Positions 1 through 9,383 of a stretch of 64,000 nucleotides of DNA are shown piece by piece. The number at the start of each line of letters is the position of its first letter. Within the stretch, counting starts at the first letter, position 1. Source of the stretch: Pseudomonas mendocina (GTDB lineage Bacteria > Pseudomonadota > Gammaproteobacteria > Pseudomonadales > Pseudomonadaceae); contig NZ_CP027657.1 in NCBI RefSeq assembly GCF_003008615.1, positions 3,224,001-3,288,000 of the forward strand. The letters run 5' to 3'. Below the pieces are notes generated by a model. The model ran no database searches. It saw nothing but the letters and a program-made list of their open reading frames with translations, and was not told where the DNA came from. The position numbers were made by a program, and so were the translations under genes.

Positions 1-54
1 ATGCAATCCGGGGCGTTTCGGCGCGGCTATCCCCGGATTGCATCCGGGCTACGG
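1..54. repeat. Palindromic intergenic repeat, family A
   Basis: Two inverted arms around GCAATCCGGGG and CCCCGGATTGCATCCGGGCTAC flank a short spacer. The same CCCGGAT(T)NCATCCGGGCTAC arm recurs at about 23347-23371 and 38079-38140. This is a dispersed repeat of the REP type commonly seen between pseudomonad genes. No coding function is proposed. Confidence 0.7.
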
Positions 55-123
55 GAATCTTTTCAAAAATATTTGCAGCATCGGTTCAGGAATGCACTGC
101 GCCCTCGTCTTCTGTTTCTGCAA

Positions 124-140
124 ATGCGACTTCTTCGCAT
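124..140. promoter_or_regulatory. Inverted repeat upstream of the TonB receptor gene
   Basis: ATGCGA and TCGCAT form a perfect 6-bp inverted repeat with a 5-base spacer, 30 bases before the receptor start codon. It could be an operator or a small leader hairpin. It does not match a Fur box convincingly, and no regulator gene is visible upstream inside the window. Confidence 0.3.
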
Positions 141-169
141 GAATAGCCAGCAGAGCACAGGACATCAGC

Positions 170-2572
170 ATGCGTTCGATTCCCTTCTTCCCGACGTTGA
201 TCGCGCTTTCCCTCGGCCTTGCCGTCGCGCAGGTGCAGGCCGTCGAACTCGACATTCCGGCCCAACCCCTGGATTCGGCGCTCACTGATTTTGCCGAGCA
301 GGCCGGCATCCGCCTGCTGTACGACGCCAGCCTGACCCGTGGCGCAACCAGCAGTCGGGCGCTCAAAGGCGATTACTCGGTGGACGAGGGATTACAGCAG
401 TTGCTGCGGGGCAGCGGCCTGACCTTCAGCGTCGGCGTCGACGGAACCGTCACTCTGATCCCTGTGCCTGACAACGGCGATACGCTGGAGCTGGGTGCCA
501 CCACTGTCAGTGGTCAGCTCGATGGCCGTCGCGACTTGCCCAGCAGCTACGCCGGCGGTCAGGTGGCGCGCGGTGCGAACATCGGCCTGCTGGGCAATCA
601 GGACATGCAGGACGCGCCATTCGCCTTTGCCAGTTACACCTCCGAGCTGATCGAGACGCGTCAGGCGCAGACCCTGGCCGACGTGTTGGCCAGTGATCCG
701 GGCATACGCCAGTCTTATGGTTTCGGAAACTTCTCGCAGGTCTTCGTCGTGCGCGGCTTTCAGCTGTACAGCGATGACATCTCCTTCAATGGCCTGTACG
801 GCGTGCTGCCACGGCAGATCGTTTCCACCGAGGCGGTCGAGCGTGTTGAGGTGTTCAAGGGCGCCAACGCCTTCATCAACGGTGTGGCACCTGGTGGCAG
901 TGGTGTTGGTGGTGCGATCAACGTGGTGTCCAAGCGCGCCGAAGATACCCCGACCCGCAGTTTCACCCTGGACTATGCCAATGCAAGCCGCGTGGGCGGG
1001 CACCTGGATCTCGGCCGCCGTTTCGGTGAGGACAACCGCTTCGGTGCGCGCCTGAACCTGGCCCAGCGTGAGGGCGAGACGGGTATCGATGGCGAGCATT
1101 CGCGTTTCAGCCTGGCCACCCTGGGGCTGGATTATCGCGGTGAGCGCCTGCGCCTGGCGGCTGATCTCGGCTACCAGAAGCAGCGGGTGAACGAGGGGCG
1201 CTCGGTGGTTTACCTGACCACCACCGGCACCACTTCCACGCTGAACGGCAAGGTGCCGTCGGCTCCAGACTCCAGGCACAACTACGCCCAGCCCTGGAGC
1301 TGGTCGCAGCTCGAAGACACCTATGGCATGTTCAGTGCCGAGTACGATCTGTCTCCGTCCTGGACCGCCTACCTCATCGGCGGCGGCAAGTACACGCGGG
1401 AGAATGGCGTGTACGCCTCCAGCTACGTGTACGGTGCCGACGGCGCGGCGCGCATCGGCCGCCTGTATTCGCCGCTGGATCAGGAAACCCTGAGTGTGGC
1501 CAGCGGCCTGCGCGGCGAGCTGCTGACCGGCCCGGTCAGTCATAAGATCAACCTGGCGGCCAACGGCATCTGGCAGGAAAAGCGCAATGCTTTCCAGTCC
1601 ACCAGCGTCGCCAATCGGAGCTATGGCAACCTCTATGACGGGCTACCTGTACCCGTGCCGACGGCCAGCCCACCCTCCGGTGACCTGCACCACCCGGACA
1701 CCACAGCCAAGGTACAGAACAAGAGCCTGGCAGTGTCCGACACCCTGGGCTTCTACGACGACCGCGTTCTGCTGACCCTGGGCGTCCGTCGCCAGTCCAT
1801 CGGTGCCGATGCCTGGAGCGCGGCCAACGGTGTCCGTACTTCCAACTACCAGGAGAGCATCACCACGCCGGCCTATGGCTTGGTGATCAAGCCCACCGAG
1901 TATCTGTCGCTGTATGCCAATCGTGTGGAGTCGCTTCAGCAGGGGCCGACCGCTCCGAATGCCGCCAACAACCGTGGGACGATGTTCGCGCCTTACCGTT
2001 CCAAGCAGACCGAGGTGGGGATGAAGCTGGACTGGGGACGTTTCGGCGGCAACCTGAGCGTCTTTCGCATTGAGCAGCCGCAAGGCGTGATCGATGGCAG
2101 CGGCAATTACGGTGTGGATGCCGAGCAGCGCAACCGCGGTATCGAGCTGAGCCTGTTCGGTGAGCCGCTCCGTGGACTGCGCCTACTGGGAGGCGCGACC
2201 TGGACGGAAGCGGAACTGCGTGGCACCACGGGTGGCTATAACGATGGCAACCAAGCCGTTGGTGTACCCGAGTTCCAGTTCAACGTGGGCGCCGACTGGG
2301 ACGTGCTGGGTGTGCCGGGGCTGAGCCTCAATGGTCTGCTGCTACGCACTGGTGGCCAGTTCGTTGATACGGGCAACGACTACAGCATTCCCGCCTGGAC
2401 TCGCGTCGACCTGGGCGCTCGCTACAAAACCCGTCTGGACGAGCGCGCCGTGACCTTCAATGCGCTGGTGGAGAACGTCGCCGACGAGAATTACTGGGCA
2501 TCGGCCAATGGCGGCTACCTGACCCAGGGCGCGCCGCGCACCTTCAAGGTCTCGGCAACGGTCGACTTCTGA
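170..2572 (+). CDS. TonB-dependent receptor with N-terminal STN signalling domain
   Basis: Outer-membrane beta-barrel receptor of 800 residues. A signal peptide (about residues 1-24) precedes an STN domain (about 25-100, with the typical LDIPAQPLDSAL start), a plug domain (about 125-250, with VERVEVFKGANAF) and a barrel ending in aromatic Phe. STN domains touch a FecR-type anti-sigma partner, so transcription is probably coupled to ligand binding; that partner would lie outside the window on the left. The start is set by AGGA at 159-162. The barrel resembles siderophore receptors, but the ligand cannot be read from sequence. The gene runs into a TldD/TldE-like protease pair 93 bases downstream, an unusual partner for a siderophore receptor. 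Confidence 0.93.
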   Translation: MRSIPFFPTLIALSLGLAVAQVQAVELDIPAQPLDSALTDFAEQAGIRLLYDASLTRGATSSRALKGDYSVDEGLQQLLRGSGLTFSVGVDGTVTLIPVPDNGDTLELGATTVSGQLDGRRDLPSSYAGGQVARGANIGLLGNQDMQDAPFAFASYTSELIETRQAQTLADVLASDPGIRQSYGFGNFSQVFVVRGFQLYSDDISFNGLYGVLPRQIVSTEAVERVEVFKGANAFINGVAPGGSGVGGAINVVSKRAEDTPTRSFTLDYANASRVGGHLDLGRRFGEDNRFGARLNLAQREGETGIDGEHSRFSLATLGLDYRGERLRLAADLGYQKQRVNEGRSVVYLTTTGTTSTLNGKVPSAPDSRHNYAQPWSWSQLEDTYGMFSAEYDLSPSWTAYLIGGGKYTRENGVYASSYVYGADGAARIGRLYSPLDQETLSVASGLRGELLTGPVSHKINLAANGIWQEKRNAFQSTSVANRSYGNLYDGLPVPVPTASPPSGDLHHPDTTAKVQNKSLAVSDTLGFYDDRVLLTLGVRRQSIGADAWSAANGVRTSNYQESITTPAYGLVIKPTEYLSLYANRVESLQQGPTAPNAANNRGTMFAPYRSKQTEVGMKLDWGRFGGNLSVFRIEQPQGVIDGSGNYGVDAEQRNRGIELSLFGEPLRGLRLLGGATWTEAELRGTTGGYNDGNQAVGVPEFQFNVGADWDVLGVPGLSLNGLLLRTGGQFVDTGNDYSIPAWTRVDLGARYKTRLDERAVTFNALVENVADENYWASANGGYLTQGAPRTFKVSATVDF

Positions 2573-2665
2573 GCTGGAAAGGGCCTGCCTTGGCAGACCA
2601 GCGGTTGATCCGTCTGCGCGATTGTTTTCATACTGACCTCCTTTGCCCCATGCCGAGGAGGCTCG

Positions 2666-4108
2666 ATGTTCGCCCTCAGCGATACCCTGCAACACCGTTT
2701 TGCCGCGCTGAAAAGCAGCGCTGATTTCTGGTCGTTGCGCCATGTGCAGGAAAGCCGAGAATCCTACTGGGTGCGCCGGCGGGTCGCGCAGGCGCCATCC
2801 TTCGTCGACGATGCCGGTGCCATACTCAGCGTGCGCATCGCTGGCGTCGAGGCGTATGCGGCAACCAGCGATATCAGCCAGGCCGGCTTGCAGGCCGCGC
2901 TGGAGCGGGCCGAGCAGATGGCCCGGGCTCTGGCCGGACATAACCTGCTGGATCTCGGCAGCCTGCCGCAGCCCACCGAGCAGAGCGATGACGTGATGCC
3001 CGGATACGAGCAGCCGCTGGCAGGCGCTGCGCACTGGTTCGAGTTGCTGATGGCGGAGTCGGCGCTGATTCCCCGTGACGCGCGTCTGGTGGACAGCCAT
3101 GTCGGGCTGACCTTCACCTGCCACGAGCAGATCTACCTCAACAGTGCCGGTGCGCGATTGCGTCGTGCCCAGCGCTACGTTTTCCCGCAGGTTGGGGTGA
3201 CGGCCAGCGACGAGCATGACAGTCAGAGCCGCAGCTTCGGCGGCAGCCACATGGCGCGCCAGGGTGGCGCTGAGGTTCTACAGCAATTGGGGGTGATCGG
3301 CAGCGCTGCGCGTATTGCCGACGAGGCGCTGCAACTGCTGCTGGCGCCCAACACCCCGAACGGTTCGCGCGACCTGCTGCTGATGCCCGATCAGATGATC
3401 CTGCAGATTCACGAGTCCATCGGTCACCCGCTGGAGCTGGATCGCATCCTCGGTGACGAGCGCAACTTCGCCGGCACCAGTTTCATCCGCCAGGAGGATT
3501 TAGGCCATTACCGCTATGGCTCGCCTCTGCTCAACGTCAGTTTCGATCCGGGTGTGCCGGGCGAGTTGTCCAGCTACAGCTTCGATGACGACGGCACGCC
3601 GGCCGAACGTCAGTTACTGATCCGCGACGGCATCCTCCAGCGGCCGCTCGGCGGCGCGTTGTCGCAATGGCGCAGCGGTCTGCCGGGTGTGGCCAACAGC
3701 CGCGCGTGCAGCTGGAACCGGCCGCCCATCGACCGCATGGCCAACCTCAATCTGGAGCCGGGCGACAAGAGCCTGGCCGAGCTGGTCGGCGGCATCGAGC
3801 ACGGCATTTTGATGAGCAACAACCGCTCCTGGTCGATCGACGATGCGCGCAACAAATTCCAGTTCGGCTGTGAGTGGGGGCAACTGATCGAGAACGGTGA
3901 ACTCAAGGGCGTGGTGAAGAACCCCAACTACCGCGGCATTTCCGCTCAGTTCTGGCGCAATCTGTGTGCAGTGGGTGATGCCAGTACCTTCGAGATATTG
4001 GGCACGCCGTACTGCGGCAAGGGCGAGCCCAATCAGGTGATTCGTGTGGGGCATGCCTCGCCGGCCTGCGTGTTCGCCGATATCGACGTATTCGGAGGGG
4101 CCGCCTGA
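2666..4108 (+). CDS. TldD-like metalloprotease subunit
   Basis: A 480-residue member of the TldD/PmbA (U62) family. The HExxxH zinc motif HESIGH is at residues 249-254, which marks it as the catalytic TldD-type subunit. In known systems TldD and TldE form a heterodimer with a buried active site that degrades or trims unfolded peptides, including RiPP leaders such as that of microcin B17. The next gene starts on the last base of this stop codon, so the two are translationally coupled. Pseudomonads usually carry a housekeeping tldD/pmbA pair elsewhere. This copy sits behind a TonB receptor and is probably a specialised paralogue that acts on an imported or modified peptide (inference). Confidence 0.9.
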   Translation: MFALSDTLQHRFAALKSSADFWSLRHVQESRESYWVRRRVAQAPSFVDDAGAILSVRIAGVEAYAATSDISQAGLQAALERAEQMARALAGHNLLDLGSLPQPTEQSDDVMPGYEQPLAGAAHWFELLMAESALIPRDARLVDSHVGLTFTCHEQIYLNSAGARLRRAQRYVFPQVGVTASDEHDSQSRSFGGSHMARQGGAEVLQQLGVIGSAARIADEALQLLLAPNTPNGSRDLLLMPDQMILQIHESIGHPLELDRILGDERNFAGTSFIRQEDLGHYRYGSPLLNVSFDPGVPGELSSYSFDDDGTPAERQLLIRDGILQRPLGGALSQWRSGLPGVANSRACSWNRPPIDRMANLNLEPGDKSLAELVGGIEHGILMSNNRSWSIDDARNKFQFGCEWGQLIENGELKGVVKNPNYRGISAQFWRNLCAVGDASTFEILGTPYCGKGEPNQVIRVGHASPACVFADIDVFGGAA

Positions 4109-5427
4109 TGGACGCACGTCATCATTTCAGCGAGTTGCTGGCTTACCTGCAGGGGCAGGTCGTTGGCGAGGAAGGATTCACCCTGGCCTATGCGGCCGAG
4201 GTGTCCAGTTTCATCCGTTTCAATCAGGGGCGTGTGCGCCAGGCCGGGCAGGTGCAGCAGGTCTACGCCACACTGTCGCTGTACCAGGGCCAGCGCCATG
4301 CCGAGAGCAAGCTGGCGCTCAGCGGTGTGCTCGAAGACGACCTGACGCAAGTGCAGCAGGCCTTGCAGCGTTTGCGCCTGGTCTTGCCGACGCTCAGTGA
4401 CGATCCTTACCTGCGCCTGAACCGTGAGGCCTGGCGCAGTGAGCTGGCTGCCGCAGGCGAGCCATTGGATGCGGCGGCCATGGCCGAGCAGGTCGTCAGT
4501 GCGGGCGGTGGCCTGGACTTGGTCGGCTTTCTCGCTGTCGGGCCGCAGTATCAGGGCTTCGCCAGCTCCTGGGGTGCATTCGGCTGGTACGCCGCGAGCA
4601 GTTTCAATCTCGAATTCAGCCTGTTCCATGGCACCGGCCAGGCCGTGAAGAGCGCCTATGCCGGCGAGCAGTGGGACGTGCAGGCGTTCGCTCGTAAGCT
4701 GGATGTCGCGCGGCAACAGCTGGATTTCCTCTGTCGTCCGGCGAAGTCATTGCAGCCGGGCACCTATCGCGCCTATCTGGCTCCGGCTGCGCTGGAGGAG
4801 TTGGTCAGCCTGTTCTGCTGGGGCTTCGGCGCCCAGGCTCTGGCCTCCGGCGGCAGTCCGCTGCAACGGCTGTTCAATGGCAAGGCCGAGCTCAGCCGAC
4901 AGGTGACGATGGAAGAACGTATCGAAGGTGGCCTGGCGCCGGCCTTCACCCCTGAAGGGCCGCGTCAGCCGCTGCGCCTGATCAGTCAGGGGCGAGCTGG
5001 CGAACGCCTGGTCAGCTCGCGTAGCGCCGCCGAGTATGGGCTGATCGCCAATGGCGCCTGCGGTGGCGAATACCCCTTGTCCCTGCGTATGCACGGTGGC
5101 GATCTGAACGAGCAGGATGTGCTGCAGCGGCTCGGCACGGGCCTGTATATCGGCAACCTGTGGTACGGCAACTTCTCCGATCTGCCGGCTGGGCGCCTGA
5201 CCGGTATGACCCGCTTCGCCACCTTCTGGGTCGAGGACGGACAGATCTCGGCACCGGTGAACACGATGCGTTTCGATGATTCGCTGTTCGACTTTCTCGG
5301 CCCGCAACTCGAGGCCCTGACCCGCGAACCCGAACTGCTGCTGCCCGGCGGTACTTACGGCGCCAGGCAGACGGGGTCGATGGCACTGCCGGGGGCGTTG
5401 TTATCGCGATTTACCCTGACTTTGTAA
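4108..5427 (+). CDS. TldE/PmbA-like protease partner subunit
   Basis: A 439-residue TldD/PmbA-family protein without the HExxxH motif, which fits the non-catalytic TldE (PmbA) role. The C-terminal part has the family's glycine-rich stretches (for example LYIGNLWYGNFSD) and a final PGALLSRFTLTL. Its ATG overlaps the upstream stop codon by one base, so a 1:1 complex with the TldD-like subunit is likely. It converges with rlmG after 11 bases. The pair is not the canonical genomic neighbourhood of tldD/pmbA as I know it. Confidence 0.88.
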   Translation: MDARHHFSELLAYLQGQVVGEEGFTLAYAAEVSSFIRFNQGRVRQAGQVQQVYATLSLYQGQRHAESKLALSGVLEDDLTQVQQALQRLRLVLPTLSDDPYLRLNREAWRSELAAAGEPLDAAAMAEQVVSAGGGLDLVGFLAVGPQYQGFASSWGAFGWYAASSFNLEFSLFHGTGQAVKSAYAGEQWDVQAFARKLDVARQQLDFLCRPAKSLQPGTYRAYLAPAALEELVSLFCWGFGAQALASGGSPLQRLFNGKAELSRQVTMEERIEGGLAPAFTPEGPRQPLRLISQGRAGERLVSSRSAAEYGLIANGACGGEYPLSLRMHGGDLNEQDVLQRLGTGLYIGNLWYGNFSDLPAGRLTGMTRFATFWVEDGQISAPVNTMRFDDSLFDFLGPQLEALTREPELLLPGGTYGARQTGSMALPGALLSRFTLTL

Positions 5428-5438
5428 GAGCGTTCGTC

Positions 5439-6563
5439 TTACTTGCGCGCCTTGAGCACCACGAACTTCGGGTTGGCCGCGACCTGTTCGACGCCGCGAA
5501 ACAGGCGTGCCAGCTTGGCGTGATAGCCCAGGTGGCGGTTGCCGACGATCCACAGTTCGCCGCCGGTAACCAGCGCCGCGCGGGCCTGTTGGAACATGCG
5601 CCAGGCGAGGAAGTCGCCGACCACCTGTTGCTGGTGGAACGGCGGATTGCACAGCACCAGATCCAGCGAGTCGGCCGGCTGTTCGGCCAGGCCGTCAGCG
5701 GCGCGGAGAGTCACCGGGCGTTCGCCGAGCACCGCTCGCCAATTCTCCTGCGCTGACTGCACGGCCATGTACGACTCGTCCACCAGGGTCAGCTCCGCCT
5801 GCGGGCTGCCCAGGGCGTAGGCGATGCCCAGTACGCCGTTGCCGCAACCGAGGTCGGCGACGCGGATGCGGCCGAGGTGGCGTGGCAGGTGCGGGAGGAA
5901 GGCGCGGGTGCCGATATCCAGGCCATCGCGGCAGAACACGTTGGCGTGGTTGATCAGTTCGAGCGCGGGTTTATCAAGCGTATAGCGAGTGGGGTAGGGC
6001 GAGACCGGTGCTGCTTTCGTCTGCGCTGTGGCCATCAGCAGGCGGGCTTTCTTTACCGCCAGCGAGGCCTGAACCGGGCCGATGTATCGTTCCAGCAGGT
6101 CGCCGGCGGCGCGTGGCAGGTGCTTGATCATCGCCCCGGCCACCACGCGGGCGTCAGGCGCCAACTGGCCATGCAGGCGAATCAGTTGCTCTTCCAGCAG
6201 CGCCAGGGTCTTGGGTACGCGAATCAGCACCCAGTGGAATGGCCCTTGCGCCGTTTCGCTGGCCGGCACGAAACGCACGGCTTCGGCCGGCAGGCCATTG
6301 CGCGCCAGGTTTTTCTGCAATGCCAGGTGGCCCAGGTGCGAATCGCCACTGCTGGTCACCTGACAGTGTGCGGCCAGCGAGCAGGCGAGAGCGCCGAAAC
6401 CATCGTTGAGCACCAGCACCCGTTCGTCTGGCCCGATGCCCTGTTCGTGCAGATGGTTCAACAGGTATTCGTCGGCTGCGTCGAAGGCCTGCAGAGGCTC
6501 GTTCTGCTGCTCCGGCTGGCGAATCAGGTCGAGGTCGGCGAAGGGAGTGGCGAGTTGCGGCAT
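5439..6563 (-). CDS. rlmG: 23S rRNA (guanine-N2)-methyltransferase RlmG
   Basis: Predicted to methylate G1835 (E. coli numbering) of 23S rRNA with S-adenosylmethionine. The 374-residue protein has a degenerate N-terminal methyltransferase-like half and a functional C-terminal half containing VADLGCGNGVLGI (SAM motif I) and LVLCNPPFHQ (the NPPF motif of N-methyltransferases). Length and architecture match RlmG; RsmC is the closest alternative and is shorter. Monocistronic by appearance. Confidence 0.9.
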   Translation of the reverse strand: MPQLATPFADLDLIRQPEQQNEPLQAFDAADEYLLNHLHEQGIGPDERVLVLNDGFGALACSLAAHCQVTSSGDSHLGHLALQKNLARNGLPAEAVRFVPASETAQGPFHWVLIRVPKTLALLEEQLIRLHGQLAPDARVVAGAMIKHLPRAAGDLLERYIGPVQASLAVKKARLLMATAQTKAAPVSPYPTRYTLDKPALELINHANVFCRDGLDIGTRAFLPHLPRHLGRIRVADLGCGNGVLGIAYALGSPQAELTLVDESYMAVQSAQENWRAVLGERPVTLRAADGLAEQPADSLDLVLCNPPFHQQQVVGDFLAWRMFQQARAALVTGGELWIVGNRHLGYHAKLARLFRGVEQVAANPKFVVLKARK

Positions 6564-6749
6564 GGCGTGCAGTTTCCGGAGGCGTTTGGAGCTGGCGCAT
6601 CATAGCTGCTGGCGTCCTCGCACCCCAACATTCATGAATGCGCTTACATGTGCTGCTGGACAAGTGTGAGCGCCGATGGCTAAGTCTCACTCGTTGGCCT
6701 TGGTAGGTATATGCCTCCAGGCATTTGAGAGCATGAGCGAGAGACAAGA

Positions 6750-7436
6750 TTGAGCGTTTCTGAAGCAAAACCGATTCGCCGCCGGACGCTGCACAGCGAG
6801 ATCGTCGATCACCTGCGTGAGCTGATCGTCAGCGGCGAGCTGGAGCCGGGCCAGAAGATACCGGAGAAGGCGCTGTGCGAGCGCTTCGACATCTCCCGCA
6901 CGCCGTTGCGTGAAGCGCTCAAGGCGTTGGCGGCCGAAGGCATGATCGAATTGCTGCCGCAGCGTGGCGCGCGCGTGGTCACCATCACCGACGAGGAATT
7001 GCAGGAGCTGTTTCCGATCATTGCCAGCATCGAGGCGCTGGCCGGTGAAATGGCTTGCGAGAAGATCACCGATGCACAGCTCGAGGCTATTCGGCAGATG
7101 CACGAGGACATGATCGAGGCCTATCAGGCGTCACGTGCGATGGAGTACTCGCGGCTCAATCGTGCCATCCACTTCGCCATTTTCGAGGCAGCCGACAATG
7201 CCTCGCTGCTGGCGCTGTACCGCAATCTCGAACTACGCATTCGCAATATCCGGCATACCGTGCGTCAGGCGCCGGGGGACTGGAAAGAGGCGGTGAGCGA
7301 TCACGAGAAAATCCTCCAGGCCCTGAAGGCACGCGATGGCAGCCAGCTCGCCAAGATCATGCGTCAGCACGTGATGAACACCGCGCGCACGGTACGCCAT
7401 TCCATCGACGAACTCGTCAGCACACAGCCAGGCTAG
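6750..7436 (+). CDS. GntR-family regulator (FadR/FCD subfamily)
   Basis: A 228-residue repressor-type protein. A winged helix-turn-helix lies at about residues 10-75 (ALCERFDISRTPLREAL) and an all-helical FCD ligand domain at about 85-220. The start is TTG at 6750. The only nearby ATG, at 6733, is in another frame and opens a six-codon mini-ORF whose TGA overlaps the TTG, so translation may be coupled. It lies 238 bases upstream of a polar amino-acid ABC transporter in the same orientation and probably controls it. The effector would be the transported compound or a breakdown product. Confidence 0.88.
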   Translation: MSVSEAKPIRRRTLHSEIVDHLRELIVSGELEPGQKIPEKALCERFDISRTPLREALKALAAEGMIELLPQRGARVVTITDEELQELFPIIASIEALAGEMACEKITDAQLEAIRQMHEDMIEAYQASRAMEYSRLNRAIHFAIFEAADNASLLALYRNLELRIRNIRHTVRQAPGDWKEAVSDHEKILQALKARDGSQLAKIMRQHVMNTARTVRHSIDELVSTQPG

Positions 7437-7535
7437 CGGCCGTTGCCCTGCAGGTTTCATCGGTCAACTCTTCAGCGGATCTGCGTCCAATAACGAGCAT
7501 CGCCTCGGAAAATCGCCCCAACTTCGTGCAATTAA

Positions 7536-7547
7536 AATGAATTCATT
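7536..7547. promoter_or_regulatory. AT-rich palindrome in the ABC operon promoter region
   Basis: AATGAATTCATT is a perfect 12-bp palindrome in an AT-rich stretch (7530-7570) that otherwise breaks high-GC sequence. It lies between the GntR gene and the binding-protein gene and is a candidate operator or promoter core. No TNGTNNNACNA-type GntR site was seen here. The rest of 7437-7674 shows nothing recognisable. Confidence 0.3.
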
Positions 7548-7674
7548 ATTTATTATTCTTTTTTGTTGACGATGCCGATTGCAGTCCCGCAGAGTGATCC
7601 GGCGATGCTTGCTAGGGCACGCCGGCGCCCACGAAAGGGAGTCGTTGCGCGATAACAAAACAGGGGGCAAAACC

Positions 7675-8574
7675 ATGAAGAAGATTCTTGCGGCTTCGTC
7701 GATGATGCTGATGTTCGCGGCAGCGGGAGTGTCTGCACAGGAAGGCACGCTGGCGAAGATTGCCGAGCTGGGGGAGATCAGCGTCGGTCACCGTGATGGC
7801 GCGGTACCGTTTTCCTACTACGACGATCAGCAGCGTCCGATTGGCTATGCCATGGACCTGTGCGCGAAAGTCGTCGAGGCCATCAAGCTCAAGCTGGACG
7901 AACCGGAACTGAAGGTCAGCTACCTGCCGGTTACCGGTGCCACTCGCATGCCGCTGCTGGCCAACGGCACCATCGACATGGAGTGCGGTACCACCACCAA
8001 CAACGCCGAGCGTCAGCGTCAGGTGAGCTTCTCCAACACCTATTTCGTGGCCGGCGTGCGCATTCTCTCCAAGAAGAGCGCACCGATCGAGACCATGGCC
8101 GATGCCAAGGGCAAGACCGTGGTCACCCTGGCCGGCACCACCAGCGTCAAGGTCATCAGTGAGATCAACGCCGCGCAGAACCTCGGCCTCAATGTGTTGA
8201 GCGTCAAGGATCTGGCCGAAGGCATGCTGACCCTGCAGACCGAGCGCGCCGTGGCGCTGATCTTCGACGACGTGTCGATTGCCGGTGCAGCTGCCACCTC
8301 GAAGAACCCGGGTGACTTCGTCATGTCCGCCGAGCCGCTGTCGATCGAGCCGTACGGCATCATGCTGCGTCGCGGCGACGAGGCCTTCAAGGAAGTGGTC
8401 AACGCCACCCTCGACGAGCTGTACGCCAGCGGCGAGATCAACGCCATCTACGACAAGTGGTTCGTTCAGGCGATTCCGCCACGCGGCATCAACATGAACT
8501 TCCCGATGTCCAGCCAACTGAAGAAAGTCATCGCCCAGCCGACCGACGAAGCGGATCCCGAGCTGTACCGCTGA
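7675..8574 (+). CDS. Polar amino-acid ABC transporter, periplasmic binding protein (GltI-like)
   Basis: A 299-residue binding protein with signal peptide (about 1-22, cut after SAQ or nearby) and the SBP_bac_3 fold: VGHRDGAVPFSYYD near the N-terminus, LPVTGATRMPLL and DMECGTTTNN in lobe 1. The sequence resembles GltI, the glutamate/aspartate binding protein. The ATG at 7675 follows CAGGGGG; the longer frame from 7579 lacks a ribosome site and would bury the signal peptide. It is followed by two permeases and an ATPase. The association with an SHMT-like enzyme suggests a beta-hydroxy amino acid or similar substrate rather than plain glutamate, but this is inference. Confidence 0.9.
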   Translation: MKKILAASSMMLMFAAAGVSAQEGTLAKIAELGEISVGHRDGAVPFSYYDDQQRPIGYAMDLCAKVVEAIKLKLDEPELKVSYLPVTGATRMPLLANGTIDMECGTTTNNAERQRQVSFSNTYFVAGVRILSKKSAPIETMADAKGKTVVTLAGTTSVKVISEINAAQNLGLNVLSVKDLAEGMLTLQTERAVALIFDDVSIAGAAATSKNPGDFVMSAEPLSIEPYGIMLRRGDEAFKEVVNATLDELYASGEINAIYDKWFVQAIPPRGINMNFPMSSQLKKVIAQPTDEADPELYR

Positions 8575-8588
8575 TCGAGCGACGCCAA

Positions 8589-8615
8589 CCCGGTCGGCGC
8601 TCTGCGCCGACCGGG
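8589..8615 (+). other. Stem-loop between binding-protein and permease genes
   Basis: A perfect 12-bp stem (CCCGGTCGGCGC / GCGCCGACCGGG) with a 3-base loop and no T-run. Such hairpins behind periplasmic binding-protein genes often protect the upstream mRNA or partly stop transcription, giving more binding protein than permease. It is not a REP family member. Confidence 0.7.
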
Positions 8616-8643
8616 CCATGACATGCACTGGATGGGCTAGGCC

Positions 8644-9381
8644 ATGAGCTACAACTGGAACTGGTGGATCTTCTTCGAGCCCTCGCTCGATGGCACCAAT
8701 ACCTATTTGATGACGCTGATCTGGGGGGCCTGCTGGACGGTCGCCACGGCCATCGGCGCCTTCACCATCGCCATCGTGCTCGGCTCGCTGGTGGGTGTCG
8801 CACGAACCTCGCCGCTGGCCTGGATGCGCGCGCTGGGCACCGGCTTCGTCGAGCTGTTTCGCAACATTCCGCTGCTGGTGCAGATGTTCCTCTGGTACTT
8901 CGTACTGCCGGAACTGCTGCCGCCCGATCTGGGGCGCTGGTTCAAGCAGTTGCCGAATTCCGCGTTCTACACGGCGGTGATCTGCCTGGGTTGCTACCAC
9001 GCCGCGCGTATGGCCGAAGTGGTGCGTGCCGGTCTGGAGAGTCTATCGCGTGGGCAGCGCATGGCCGGTCTGGCCATGGGCCTGACGCTGGTGCAGACCT
9101 ACCGTTACGTGCTGTTGCCGATGGCCTATCGCATCGTGGTGCCGGCCATCACCTCCGAATTCCTCAGTTGCACCAAGAACACCTCGGTTGCCCTGGCCAT
9201 CGGCCTGATGGAGCTGACCGGCAGCGCCCGTGCGATGCAGGAAAACAGCTTCCAGACCTTCGAGGCCTTCACGGCAGCAACCACCCTGTATCTGGTGCTC
9301 AACCTGATCATCGTCTTCGCCATGCGCGCCGTCGAGCGCAAGGCCGCTGTGCCGGGCTACGGCCTGCGGAAGGAGAGCTGA
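8644..9381 (+). CDS. Polar amino-acid ABC transporter permease 1 (GltJ-like)
   Basis: A 245-residue inner-membrane permease of the HisMQ type, with five or more hydrophobic segments and the EAA loop around VRAGLESLSRGQRMAGLAMGL. The phrase FVELFRNIPLLVQMF is typical of the GltJ group. It forms a heterodimeric channel with the next gene product, which starts two bases after this stop codon. Confidence 0.9.
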   Translation: MSYNWNWWIFFEPSLDGTNTYLMTLIWGACWTVATAIGAFTIAIVLGSLVGVARTSPLAWMRALGTGFVELFRNIPLLVQMFLWYFVLPELLPPDLGRWFKQLPNSAFYTAVICLGCYHAARMAEVVRAGLESLSRGQRMAGLAMGLTLVQTYRYVLLPMAYRIVVPAITSEFLSCTKNTSVALAIGLMELTGSARAMQENSFQTFEAFTAATTLYLVLNLIIVFAMRAVERKAAVPGYGLRKES

Positions 9382-9383
9382 AG

